Position numbers and translations under genes: made by a program | In this document: positions 16,509-24,757 of the stretch, piece after piece | Position numbering within the stretch: the first letter of the stretch is position 1 | Layout: each line of letters begins with the position of its first letter | Notes under the pieces: generated by a model | Told to the model about the DNA's origin: nothing | The model's input: only the letters and a program-made list of their open reading frames with translations | Databases searched by the model: none | Source of the DNA: a bacterium YEK0313 | Lineage (GTDB): Bacteria > Pseudomonadota > Alphaproteobacteria > Rhizobiales > Phreatobacteraceae | Direction: 5' to 3' | Assembly (NCBI GenBank): GCA_000751295.2 | Contig: CCMO02000001.1 | Coordinates: 3,314,615-3,378,614, forward strand | DNA: 64,000 bases

Positions 16509-18182
16509 CTAGCCCGAGGCCTGCGCCTCCGCCGCCTTGATCTCGTTGCGCAACTCGGCCCGCGACAGCTTGCCGACCGGCGTCTTCGGCAGGCTGTCGC
16601 GGAATTCGAGGCCCGCGGGCATTTCATGACGGCCGACCTTGTCGGCCAGGAAGCTCTTGAGCTCGTCCAGGCTGAACGGCTCGGCGCCCTCGCGCAGCGA
16701 CACGAACGCCTTGGCCGCCTCGCCGCGATAGCCGTCGGGAACGCCGATGACGATCACCTCCGCCACCGCCGGATGCTCGTAGATCGCCTGCTCGATCATT
16801 TGCGGATAGACGTTGAAGCCGCCGGAAATGATCATGTCCTTCTTCCTGTCGACGATGAAGAAGAAGCCGTCCTCGTCCATGTAGCCGATGTCACCGGTCA
16901 GGAAATAGCCGTCGGCAAAGGAATTGGCGCTTTCCTCCGGTCGGTTCCAGTAGCCGCGGGTGACGTTCGGTCCCTTGATGCGCAGTTCGCCGACCTCGCC
17001 GATGCCGACCTTGCGGTGCGGATCGTCGAGGGCCGCGACATCCATCTCGACGCCGGGCAGGGGCAGCCCGATCGTCCCCGGCTTGGCGACGCCGGTATTC
17101 GGCACGTTGGTGCCGGCGGGCGAGGTCTCGGTCATGCCCCAGCCGCCGGTCAGCCGCAGGCCCGTGCGGCCCTCGAAGCGCCGGGCGATCTCCACCGGCA
17201 GGGCGGCGCCGCCCGATGCCGCATAGGCGAGCGAGGACAGGTCGGCGCTGGCGAAACGCGGATGGTTGACGAGCGCGATCCACATGGTCGGCACGCCCGG
17301 AAAGACATTGGCCTTCCGCTTTTCGATGTCGTCGAGCGTCTGCTCGGCATCGAAGCGCATGCGCAGGAGCATGCATGAACCGCGCGAGACCTGACGCAGC
17401 ATGACGCTGGTCAGGGCGTAGATGTGGAACAGCGGCAGCACCAGGATGACCCGGTCGTTCTCCGGCGCGCCGGTCGGCAGGGCCTGCTGCCAGGCGTCGT
17501 AGATCGACACCGCCGCGGTCAGATTGCCATGGCTGAGCATGGCGCCCTTGGGCATGCCGGTCGTGCCGCCGGTATATTGCAGCAGCGCGATATCGTCGGG
17601 TTTCACCTCCGGCCAGGCGACAGGAGCGGTCGCGCCGGCGACGAAGGCGGCGAAGGTCGTGATCCCGGGCTTGTCGGGGATCGGCAGGGTCGGCACGCCC
17701 GACGGTCCCCAGGTCGCGTCCTCGGCGACGATCAGGCGGTCGATGAGGCCGGCCTCGAACAGCTTTAGCGCGGTCCCGAACAGCGGCGCGATGTCGGTGG
17801 TGACCAGCACGCGCGCACCGGAATCCTTGAGCTTGTAGGCCAGTACGCGCTCGGCATCGAGCGGGCTGAGATGGGCAAGCCGCACGCCCATCTTGGCGGC
17901 GCCGAAAAACGAGATCGGATGGTGCGGGGTATTGGGCAGGTAGAGCGCGACCGTCATGCCCTTGCCGATGCCGGCGCGCAGGAGCGCCGCGCTGAAGCGC
18001 TCAGCCTCGGCGCCGAGCTCGGCATAGGTGATGGTCCGGTCACGAAATTCGAAGGCCGTTCGCGCGCCATGGGTCTTGACCGTGCCGTCGATCAGCGCGC
18101 CCAGCGTCGTGATCTTGATGGGCGCGTCCCAGGACACGCCCTCCGGATAGGACTTTTCCCAAGCAAACGGCCTGGATGCCAT
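16509..18182 (-). CDS. fadD: Long-chain fatty-acid--CoA ligase
   Basis: ANL-superfamily ligase that activates fatty acids to acyl-CoA for beta-oxidation or lipid synthesis. It is 557 residues. The P-loop is YTGGTTGMPKGAMLSH (about residue 190). GGWGMTETSP, the adenylate motif GYFLTGDIGYMDEDGFFFIV, the hinge VDRKKDMIISGGFNVYP and the catalytic lysine in LPKTPVGKLSR are all present. It belongs to the FadD/dicarboxylate-CoA ligase branch rather than the acetyl-CoA synthetase branch seen at 1666. Chain-length specificity cannot be read. The gene is monocistronic and ends against the convergent LuxR regulator. Confidence 0.9.
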   Translation of the reverse strand: MASRPFAWEKSYPEGVSWDAPIKITTLGALIDGTVKTHGARTAFEFRDRTITYAELGAEAERFSAALLRAGIGKGMTVALYLPNTPHHPISFFGAAKMGVRLAHLSPLDAERVLAYKLKDSGARVLVTTDIAPLFGTALKLFEAGLIDRLIVAEDATWGPSGVPTLPIPDKPGITTFAAFVAGATAPVAWPEVKPDDIALLQYTGGTTGMPKGAMLSHGNLTAAVSIYDAWQQALPTGAPENDRVILVLPLFHIYALTSVMLRQVSRGSCMLLRMRFDAEQTLDDIEKRKANVFPGVPTMWIALVNHPRFASADLSSLAYAASGGAALPVEIARRFEGRTGLRLTGGWGMTETSPAGTNVPNTGVAKPGTIGLPLPGVEMDVAALDDPHRKVGIGEVGELRIKGPNVTRGYWNRPEESANSFADGYFLTGDIGYMDEDGFFFIVDRKKDMIISGGFNVYPQMIEQAIYEHPAVAEVIVIGVPDGYRGEAAKAFVSLREGAEPFSLDELKSFLADKVGRHEMPAGLEFRDSLPKTPVGKLSRAELRNEIKAAEAQASG

Positions 18183-18233
18183 GCGCGTGTCCTCCCTCGT
18201 CGGCGGGCTTGCTCCGGCCGACCGGGACCCGCG

Positions 18234-19121
18234 CTACCTCAGTGCCAACCTTTGTCCGTCGAAAATCGCCGGCTTGCAATTCACACCTGCGGTGGTGAGC
18301 GAGGCGCAGAGCCGCGTGGCCGCATTGGCATTGCCAAGCGGCCCGGCGATCAGCCTGAGATCGACGGCGCCCGGACGCGCGCCGTCCTGCACGGCGACGA
18401 GCGGCCTCAGACCCTCGAGCAGCGGACCGTGGTGGGCCCGCAGATAGTGCCAGCGCGCGCGCAGCGCATCGACCGACGTCTCGCCGGCGATATCGACGCC
18501 GAATTCGGTGCGTATGGCGGTCGATTCCTGCGCGGCCTGCGCCGGCGGGCTCGCCGGCACGACGAGGGGCTCGGCCGCCGGCGCCGAGGCCGCCGCGGCC
18601 AATTGCGCGCCGACCTGGCGCACGCCCGGGCGGGGCAGGGGCGTCGGGCTGGCAAATTGCGGCTCCCGCTCGGCGAATTGCGGTTCGCGCGGGGCGGCCG
18701 TCGCCATGGCCGGCTCGCGCCGGCCGATCGAGGCGGTGATGTCGCCCTGGGGCCCGCGCTCCTGTGCCGCCCGTTCGACGGCCGCGACGCGATCCGCCAG
18801 CGCCTCCCGCTCGGCCGCCAGCGCCCGCACGGCGTCGGCAAGCCGGCGCGTTTCGTAGAGCATCATGGGATCGCTGACGACCTGCCGCTGCGGTTCGGCC
18901 CGTTGCGCGACCGCCGGCGGCGCCGGCTCGAACAGACGGGCGAGGCGCTGGCCGCCGCTGTCGCTGCGCGCGGCAAGCACCGCCATCGCCGCTGCGGCGA
19001 GCGCAACACCCGCCCAGGTTGCGAGCCGCACCAGGGGGCGCGGTGGAGGATCGTCCGTCAGGCCGTCCGTCTTGGCCGCCGCAGTGGCGTCGTTTCTGGA
19101 TTTGTTCGATTTCAGCAGCAT
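18234..19121 (-). CDS. Single-pass membrane protein with coiled coil and SPOR-like C-terminus
   Basis: A 295-residue protein of unknown function. A basic N-terminus is followed by one membrane helix (LATWAGVALAAAAMAVLAA, about residues 32-50), so the bulk should be periplasmic. Residues about 85-120 (RRLADAVRALAAEREALADR) predict a short coiled coil, then a Pro/Ala-rich linker. The last 65 residues (HHGPLLEGLRPLVAVQDG through LRLIAGPLGNANAATRLC) look like a degenerate SPOR/peptidoglycan-binding fold. A cell-envelope or septal role is inferred, not shown. The gene stands alone, 50 bases upstream of fadD. Confidence 0.65.
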   Translation of the reverse strand: MLLKSNKSRNDATAAAKTDGLTDDPPPRPLVRLATWAGVALAAAAMAVLAARSDSGGQRLARLFEPAPPAVAQRAEPQRQVVSDPMMLYETRRLADAVRALAAEREALADRVAAVERAAQERGPQGDITASIGRREPAMATAAPREPQFAEREPQFASPTPLPRPGVRQVGAQLAAAASAPAAEPLVVPASPPAQAAQESTAIRTEFGVDIAGETSVDALRARWHYLRAHHGPLLEGLRPLVAVQDGARPGAVDLRLIAGPLGNANAATRLCASLTTAGVNCKPAIFDGQRLALR

Positions 19122-19167
19122 GGCCCGCAGGCTTTCCCGATTCGCCTACCCAGTGTAGCAGACCACG

Positions 19168-19614
19168 TCAGCCGCGACCGCGATAAGGCGCAACGCCCTG
19201 GTCGGGAATCCAGACGCCCTTGGGCGCCTCGCCGGTCTGCCAGAACACGTCGATCGGGATGCCGCCGCGCGGATACCAGTAGCCGCCGATGCGCAGCCAG
19301 CGCGGCTCCAGCAGTGCCACCAGCCGCTTGCCGATGGCCACGGTGCAGTCCTCGTGGAAGGCGCCGTGATTGCGGAAGGAGGCGAGATAGAGCTTCAGCG
19401 ACTTCGACTCGACGAGCCAGGCATCGGCAACGAAGTCGATGACCAGATGGGCGAAATCCGGCTGGCCGGTGACCGGGCAGAGCGAGGTGAATTCCGGCGC
19501 GGTGAACCGCGTCACGTAGTCGGTGTCCTGATGCGGGTTCGGCACGCGGTCGAGCACCGCCTCTTCCGGAGAGGCGGGCATCGCGACGGGCTTTCCGAGC
19601 ATGAGATCGGCCAT
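19168..19614 (-). CDS. queF: 7-cyano-7-deazaguanine reductase QueF
   Basis: NADPH-dependent reductase that converts preQ0 to preQ1 in the biosynthesis of the tRNA nucleoside queuosine. It is 148 residues, the short unimodular form. The catalytic cysteine is C46 in FTSLCPVTGQPDF, with D53 seven residues on. The family signature ESKSLKLYLASFRNHGAFHE binds NADPH and substrate. The C-terminus IGGYWYPRGGIPIDVFWQ completes the T-fold. Divergent from eno, with a 127-bp shared upstream region. No other queuosine genes are in the window. Confidence 0.96.
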   Translation of the reverse strand: MADLMLGKPVAMPASPEEAVLDRVPNPHQDTDYVTRFTAPEFTSLCPVTGQPDFAHLVIDFVADAWLVESKSLKLYLASFRNHGAFHEDCTVAIGKRLVALLEPRWLRIGGYWYPRGGIPIDVFWQTGEAPKGVWIPDQGVAPYRGRG

Positions 19615-19741
19615 GGGGGGCTCCTCAACCTGATGTCCTATGCGCTGGCCGGGGTCCTATATCAGCCCGTCCTGTCTTGAAAGGGGCGGTTATTGCTGTA
19701 GAACGCCGGCAACGCCGTTCCCCGCCACCGAAGAGGCCGTC

Positions 19742-21025
19742 ATGACTGCCATTATCGACATCATCGCCCGCGAGATCCTCGACAGCCGCGGCAATCCGAC
19801 CGTGGAAGTCGACGTGGTGCTGGAGGACGGTTCGAAGGGCCGGGCCGCGGTGCCGTCGGGTGCCTCGACCGGCGCCCACGAGGCGGTCGAGCTGCGCGAC
19901 GGCGACAAGGCGCGCTATCTCGGCAAGGGCGTCCGCAAGGCGCTCGACGCGGTCAACGGCGAGATCTTCGACGCGCTCGGCGGCATGGACGCGACCGACC
20001 AGGTCCAGATCGACACCGTGATGATCGATCTCGACGGCACCGCCAACAAGTCCCGGCTCGGCGCCAACGCCATCCTCGGCGTCTCGCTGGCCACCGCCAA
20101 GGCGGCGGCCATCTCGCGCGACCTGCCGCTCTACAAATATGTCGGCGGCGCCTATGCCCATGTCCTGCCGGTGCCGATGATGAACATCGTCAATGGCGGC
20201 GCCCATGCCGACAATCCCATCGATTTCCAGGAGTTCATGGTCCTGCCGGTCGGCGCCCCGACGGTGGCCGATGCGATCCGCACCGGCGCGGAGATCTTCC
20301 AGACGCTGAAGGCCGCGCTCAAGAAGGACGGCCACAACACCAATGTCGGCGACGAGGGCGGTTTCGCTCCGAACCTGAAATCGGCCCAGGCCGCGCTCGA
20401 CTTCATCATGACCGCCATCGACAAGGCCGGCTACAAGGCCGGCGACGACGTGCTGATCGGCCTCGACTGCGCCGCCACCGAATTCTTCAAGGACGGCGCC
20501 TATCACTACGAGGGCGAGCGCAAGGTGCGCGACCCCAAGGCCCAGGCCAAATATCTCGCCAAGCTTGTCGCCGACTATCCGATCCGCACGATCGAGGACG
20601 GCATGGCCGAGGACGACTTCGAGGGCTGGAAGATCCTGACCGACCTCGTCGGCGGCAAGTGCCAGCTCGTCGGCGACGACCTGTTCGTCACCAACACCAA
20701 GCGCCTCGCCATGGGCATCGAGAAGGGCCTCGGCAATTCCATCCTGGTGAAGGTCAACCAGATCGGCACGCTGACCGAGACGCTCGCCGCCGTCTCGCTC
20801 GCCCATACCAACGGCTATACGGCGGTCATGTCGCACCGTTCGGGCGAGACCGAGGACGCGACCATTGCCGATCTCGCCGTCGCCACCAATTGCGGGCAGA
20901 TCAAGACCGGCTCGCTCGCCCGTTCCGACCGCACCGCCAAATACAACCAGCTCATCCGCATCGAGGAGGAGCTGGGGCCGCAGGCGCGCTACGCCGGCCG
21001 GACCGCGCTGAAGGCCAGGGGCTGA
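19742..21025 (+). CDS. eno: Enolase
   Basis: Glycolytic enzyme that interconverts 2-phosphoglycerate and phosphoenolpyruvate. It is 427 residues, standard for the family. ARGEIL-like REILDSRGNPTVEVDV opens the N-terminal domain, SRLGANAILGVSLA and GDEGGFAPNL follow, and MSHRSGETEDATIADLAVA carries the substrate-binding loop. The start was placed at the ATG at 19742, where the family N-terminus MTAIIDIIAREILDSRG begins; the open frame extends 34 codons upstream. Followed by a strong terminator, so it is transcribed apart from the downstream pdh genes. Confidence 0.98.
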   Translation: MTAIIDIIAREILDSRGNPTVEVDVVLEDGSKGRAAVPSGASTGAHEAVELRDGDKARYLGKGVRKALDAVNGEIFDALGGMDATDQVQIDTVMIDLDGTANKSRLGANAILGVSLATAKAAAISRDLPLYKYVGGAYAHVLPVPMMNIVNGGAHADNPIDFQEFMVLPVGAPTVADAIRTGAEIFQTLKAALKKDGHNTNVGDEGGFAPNLKSAQAALDFIMTAIDKAGYKAGDDVLIGLDCAATEFFKDGAYHYEGERKVRDPKAQAKYLAKLVADYPIRTIEDGMAEDDFEGWKILTDLVGGKCQLVGDDLFVTNTKRLAMGIEKGLGNSILVKVNQIGTLTETLAAVSLAHTNGYTAVMSHRSGETEDATIADLAVATNCGQIKTGSLARSDRTAKYNQLIRIEEELGPQARYAGRTALKARG

Positions 21026-21063
21026 TATCGGCGCCGGAACACGGCGCGACGATCCGACAAGCG

Positions 21064-21091
21064 AACGGCGGGCCGCAAGGCCCGCCGTTTT
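21064..21091 (+). terminator. Rho-independent terminator after eno
   Basis: An 11-bp perfect stem, AACGGCGGGCC with GGCCCGCCGTT, around a GCAA loop, followed by a T-run. It lies about 40 bases past the eno stop and is also placed to stop the convergent YbjN-like transcript on the other strand. Confidence 0.9.
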
Positions 21092-21124
21092 TGCTGGATT
21101 GGATCAAGGCTCGTGCCGGCCGCA

Positions 21125-21824
21125 TCAGGTGCGGCGCTCGCCCGGATTCGGGTTGCCGGTGTTCTTGCCGCCCGAGCCGCGCGGCGCCGGATCGGCCGGA
21201 GGCGTGGTCTCGCCGCCGCCACCGCTGCGCGCGCCATCGCCCGAGCCGCCCTGGTCGCCGTCGCCGGGCCGAGCCGCCGCCATCGCCGCCCCGCGCGCTC
21301 GCATCGCGCGGCGTGAAGCGGTCGAAGACGTTGATCATGGTGCGGAAGGTGTTCACCGATTCGGAAATGAACTCGACGCTGACGCCGCCGTCGAAGTCGA
21401 CATCCCATTCGAGGACGAGGTCGTTGTCGCTGTCGAGGTAGGTCTTGGCGAAGCGCTTCTCGTAGTTCCAGGCGTTGACGAAGGCGAGTGTGAACCGATC
21501 GTTGCGCTCATACAGCGCGCGGTACTGGATCGACTGGCAACCGCCGTCGTTGCAGGCATAGAAGAAGACGGTGACGCGGCGCTGGCCGAACATGGTGCGG
21601 ATGCGCGTCGTGTTGTTCTGGGTCACCAGTTCCGCGCGCATGCCGCGCTCGCGCAGGATGGACACCATCTGCTGCGGGGTGATGCGGCCGACCGTGCCGC
21701 TCGGAGCCGATTGCTGGCTGCCCTGGCCCGGGGTCGCTCGCTTCTGGGCGAGGGCGGGCGCGGCCGCGACGGTCAGCGCGGCCAACGCCGCAAAGGTTGC
21801 GAGGATCAGTGGCCTTTTGGTCAT
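21125..21824 (-). pseudogene. YbjN-domain secreted protein, frameshifted in its tail
   Basis: A Sec signal peptide (MTKRPLILATFAALAALTVAAAPALAQ) precedes a YbjN-type type III chaperone-like domain: ITPQQMVSILRERGMRAEL, VTVFFYACNDGGCQSIQYRA and AKTYLDSDNDLVLEWDVDFD. This domain is intact to about residue 175. In the following glycine-rich tail the frame is lost near 21261-21275. Read in the uninterrupted frame it becomes arginine-rich, runs through the eno terminator and ends inside eno at 20952. Removing one base there restores a Gly/Pro/Asn-rich tail ending at 21125, before the terminator. Either a real 1-base insertion or a sequencing error. Confidence 0.7.
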
Positions 21825-22046
21825 TATCGAGCTCCAGCGGATTTTCGGCGCCGATCGGCGATGCGGGAATCCCTGAGGAGACTATGACGAGGCGATTTCC
21901 GCAACATGTCGTGGCAATGCCGGCCATGTTGCGCTGGATCGTTCCGGCCGTCGAGCCCGCCGGTGGTCCGCTCGGAGGCCAAGCTGGGCAGGCATGTGCG
22001 AGCCGTGCTTGTGGCACGGCGGCCGATGGGCGAAGTCTCGCCGGCC

Positions 22047-22964
22047 ATGCCGACACAGTCTCCGCGCCCGCTCGCTCTTGCCGCCATGGCTGCCGCCGTC
22101 ACTATCTATGGCGGCCAGTTCGTCTCGGTCCGTTTCGGCCTGGCGACCAACCTGTCCGCCTATGATCTCGCCGCGCTGCGCTTCATCTTCGCCGGCACCG
22201 TGATGCTGCCCTTCTTCATTCGCGGCGGCATCGGCACCTGCGCCGGCCTCGGCTGGGGCAGGGGCCTCGCGCTGGTTCTCACCGGCGGCTTTCCGCTGAC
22301 CGTCCTGTCCAATATCGGGCTCATCTTCGCGCCCGCGGCCCATGCATCGGCGATCCAGCCGGGCGTCGTCGCCGTCACCGCGACCCTGCTCGGCTATTTC
22401 GCCGCCGGCCTGCGCGTGCCCGGCTACGTCCTCGCCGGCTTCGCGGTGGTGCTGTCCGGGCTCGCGGCGATCGCCGTTGCCGGATCGACCGGCGCGGCCG
22501 GCGGCGGCACCCTGATCGGCGATCTCGCCTTCGTGATCGCCGGGCTCGGCTGGGGCACCTTCACCTGGCTCTGCGCCCGCTGGCAGGTGCCCTCGGTCAC
22601 GGGAGCCGCCGTCGTGTCGGTCCTGTCGATGGTCTATCTGCCCTTCTACGCCCTGTGGCTCGATCCCGGGCTGACGCGCGCGCCATTCGGCGCCGTCCTG
22701 CTGCACGGCATCAACCAGGGCATCCTCAATGTCGCGCTCGGCCTGCTGCTCTGGACCTACGGCACCCGTACGCTCGGCGTGGTGACCGCGGCGCGTTTCC
22801 CGCCGATGATCCCGGTGCTCGGCACGCTGATCGGCATTCCCGTGCTCGGCGAAATCCCGAGCCCGCTCGCCGCGACCGGCGTCGTCGCCATCGTGGCCGG
22901 GCTGCTGATCGCCGCCAGCGGCGGTTCGCTGCGCCGCCTGCTGCGCCGCCCCGGCGCCAACTAG
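22047..22964 (+). CDS. EamA/DMT family transporter
   Basis: Membrane transporter of about 305 residues with ten hydrophobic helices in two EamA halves. Typical segments are YGGQFVSVRFGLATNLSAYD-like helix 1, FIFAGTVMLPFF, HASAIQPGVVAVTATLLGYF and the second-half FVIAGLGWGTFTWLCARW. The start at 22047 (MPTQSPRPLALAAM) places the first helix ten residues in; upstream ATGs at 22026 and further give no added similarity. The substrate is unknown. It follows the divergent YbjN-like gene and precedes the ftsB-like gene with a 41-bp gap. Confidence 0.85.
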   Translation: MPTQSPRPLALAAMAAAVTIYGGQFVSVRFGLATNLSAYDLAALRFIFAGTVMLPFFIRGGIGTCAGLGWGRGLALVLTGGFPLTVLSNIGLIFAPAAHASAIQPGVVAVTATLLGYFAAGLRVPGYVLAGFAVVLSGLAAIAVAGSTGAAGGGTLIGDLAFVIAGLGWGTFTWLCARWQVPSVTGAAVVSVLSMVYLPFYALWLDPGLTRAPFGAVLLHGINQGILNVALGLLLWTYGTRTLGVVTAARFPPMIPVLGTLIGIPVLGEIPSPLAATGVVAIVAGLLIAASGGSLRRLLRRPGAN

Positions 22965-23005
22965 GTTAACGCTCCTGAAACCGGACTCGGACCATTGTCC
23001 GGTTC

Positions 23006-23323
23006 ATGGTCATTCGCACCCGCCTTCACCGGATCCTGCAGACGGTCACGCTCTATGCGGTGGCCGCGCTGATGATCGCCTATTTCGGCTTCCACGCCTA
23101 TCACGGCGACCATGGCATCCGGGCGAAGCAGGAATTCCTCGCCGAGATCGCCGCGCTCAACACCGAGCTGAAGGGCCTCAAGCGGGAGAAGGCCGAGGTG
23201 GAGCGGCGCGTCGCGCTGATGCGCACGGAGGCGCTCGATCCGGACATGCTCGACCAGCGTGCGCGAGAGATCCTGAATTTCGCCGACCCGCGCGAGCTGG
23301 TCCTGATCGAGAGGCGGCGCTGA
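23006..23323 (+). CDS. ftsB: FtsB/DivIC-like septum formation initiator
   Basis: Small bitopic cell-division protein, 105 residues. A short cytoplasmic N-terminus is followed by one membrane helix (TLYAVAALMIAYFGFHAYHG, about residues 15-34) and a periplasmic coiled coil (EFLAEIAALNTELKGLKREK, about 43-75), ending with EILNFADPRELVLIERR. This is the DivIC/FtsB layout, and the position between eno and pdhA is the usual one in alphaproteobacteria. It would bridge the FtsQ-FtsL subcomplex at the septum. The symbol is given by family and position rather than strong sequence identity. Confidence 0.85.
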   Translation: MVIRTRLHRILQTVTLYAVAALMIAYFGFHAYHGDHGIRAKQEFLAEIAALNTELKGLKREKAEVERRVALMRTEALDPDMLDQRAREILNFADPRELVLIERRR

Positions 23324-23512
23324 GCCTTTTCGCCATCCGTCGAATGTTAACTCGATATTGGTTGATGGCTACGCGTCAACCGGAATTCAGTTAAACCCTT
23401 GATTGCCTTGCAGCGTCAATGGTTTGTGCGCTGCACAATGGATCTGGCGCCTCCCTTCCCAGCCGAGCCGGCTCGCGCTATCTGTCGCAACAGGTAATGC
23501 GAGGGGAGCTTC
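23324..23512 (+). promoter_or_regulatory. Upstream region of pdhA with two inverted repeats
   Basis: The 189-bp gap before pdhA carries GGTTGA...TCAACC (arms 23360-23365 and 23376-23381) and TGCAGCG...CGCTGCA (arms 23409-23415 and 23429-23435). Their placement suits regulator binding, but no known pdh regulator motif is recognised. The ribosome-binding site GAGGGGAG lies just before the ATG at 23513. Confidence 0.35.
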
Positions 23513-24562
23513 ATGGCCGCAACCGCGACGAAGAACTCGAAAGCCGGCGCCAAGACGGCGGCCGCCAAATCCAGCTCCTCCCGCAAGGCGACGCCGGTGC
23601 AGGCCTGGACCCGCGAGCAGGAAATCGCCGCCTACCGCGACATGCTGCTGATCCGCCGCTTCGAGGAGAAGGCCGGCCAGATGTACGGCATGGGCCTGAT
23701 CGGGGGCTTCTGCCATCTCTATATCGGCCAGGAGGCCGTGGTCGTCGGCATGCAGATGGCCGCCAAGCTCGGCGACCAGGTGATCACCGGCTATCGTGAC
23801 CACGGCCACATGCTCGCCACCGGCATGAGCGCCAACGGCGTGATGGCGGAACTGACCGGCCGGCGCGGCGGCTATTCGCGCGGCAAGGGCGGCTCGATGC
23901 ACATGTTTTCGGCCGAGAAGCACTTCTATGGCGGCCATGGCATCGTCGGGGCCCAGGTGTCGCTCGGCACCGGCCTCGCCTTCGCCAACCGCTATCGCGG
24001 CAACGACAATGTGTCGCTGACCTATTTCGGCGACGGCGCGGCGAACCAGGGGCAGGTCTACGAGAGCTTCAACATGGCCGCGCTCTGGAAACTGCCGGTC
24101 ATCTACATCATCGAGAACAACCGCTACGCGATGGGAACCGCGGTGAACCGCGCCTCGGCCCAGACCGACTTCTCCAAGCGTGGCCTGTCCTTCTCGATTC
24201 CGGGCGAACAGGTCGACGGCATGGATGTCCGCGAGGTCTATGCGGCCGGCCTGCGCGCCATGGAATGGTGCCGGGCAGGCAAGGGCCCCTACATCCTGGA
24301 GATGCAGACCTACCGCTATCGCGGCCACTCCATGTCCGATCCGGCCAAGTACCGGACCAAGGACGAGGTTCAGAAGATGCGCACCGAGCACGATCCGATC
24401 GAGCAGGTGCGCGAGCGCCTGCTGAAGACCTGGAAGGTCAGCGAGGACGAGCTGAAGGGCTACGACGCCGCCGTGCGCGACATCGTCGCCGAGAGCGCGG
24501 ACTTCGCCACCAACGACCCCGAGCCCGATCCGTCGGAACTCTGGACCGACGTCCTGAAGTGA
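23513..24562 (+). CDS. pdhA: Pyruvate dehydrogenase E1 component, alpha subunit
   Basis: Thiamine-diphosphate-dependent subunit that decarboxylates pyruvate in the pyruvate dehydrogenase complex. It is 349 residues. A low-complexity Ala/Lys/Ser N-terminus (about 30 residues) precedes the conserved core. GGFCHLYIGQEAVVVGM, GYRDHGHMLATG and the phosphate-clamp region GKGGSMHMFS are present. The ThDP-Mg motif runs from GDGAANQGQVYESFNMA to VIYIIENN. YRYRGHSMSDPAKYR contains the regulatory-loop serine region. It heads the pdhA-pdhB-pdhC-lpdA cluster, so it is likely co-transcribed with these genes. Confidence 0.97.
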   Translation: MAATATKNSKAGAKTAAAKSSSSRKATPVQAWTREQEIAAYRDMLLIRRFEEKAGQMYGMGLIGGFCHLYIGQEAVVVGMQMAAKLGDQVITGYRDHGHMLATGMSANGVMAELTGRRGGYSRGKGGSMHMFSAEKHFYGGHGIVGAQVSLGTGLAFANRYRGNDNVSLTYFGDGAANQGQVYESFNMAALWKLPVIYIIENNRYAMGTAVNRASAQTDFSKRGLSFSIPGEQVDGMDVREVYAAGLRAMEWCRAGKGPYILEMQTYRYRGHSMSDPAKYRTKDEVQKMRTEHDPIEQVRERLLKTWKVSEDELKGYDAAVRDIVAESADFATNDPEPDPSELWTDVLK

Positions 24563-24569
24563 GGCCGCC

Positions 24570-24725
24570 GTGCGCAGCTTCGCGGACCATGCCGACCAGC
24601 AGGATGTCATGGCGCCGGTGAGCGTCACGCGGCCCGCCCCGGCGCGCGGCGCGGCCATGCCCGCCGCCATCGCGGACGCCGGGCGTGCCCGCCGGGCGCG
24701 GCACATCGCGCGCATGTCCGACTGA
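24570..24725 (+). CDS. Possible 51-residue ORF between pdhA and pdhB
   Basis: A GTG-started frame fills the gap between pdhA and pdhB. The product is rich in Ala, Arg and Met with no recognisable domain, and no convincing ribosome-binding site was seen. It may be random open frame in GC-rich DNA. Reported because such a gap inside a tight operon is unusual; confidence is low. Confidence 0.2.
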   Translation: MRSFADHADQQDVMAPVSVTRPAPARGAAMPAAIADAGRARRARHIARMSD

Positions 24726-24757
24726 CCTTCAATTTCAAAACCGATTGGAAGCCCGTC

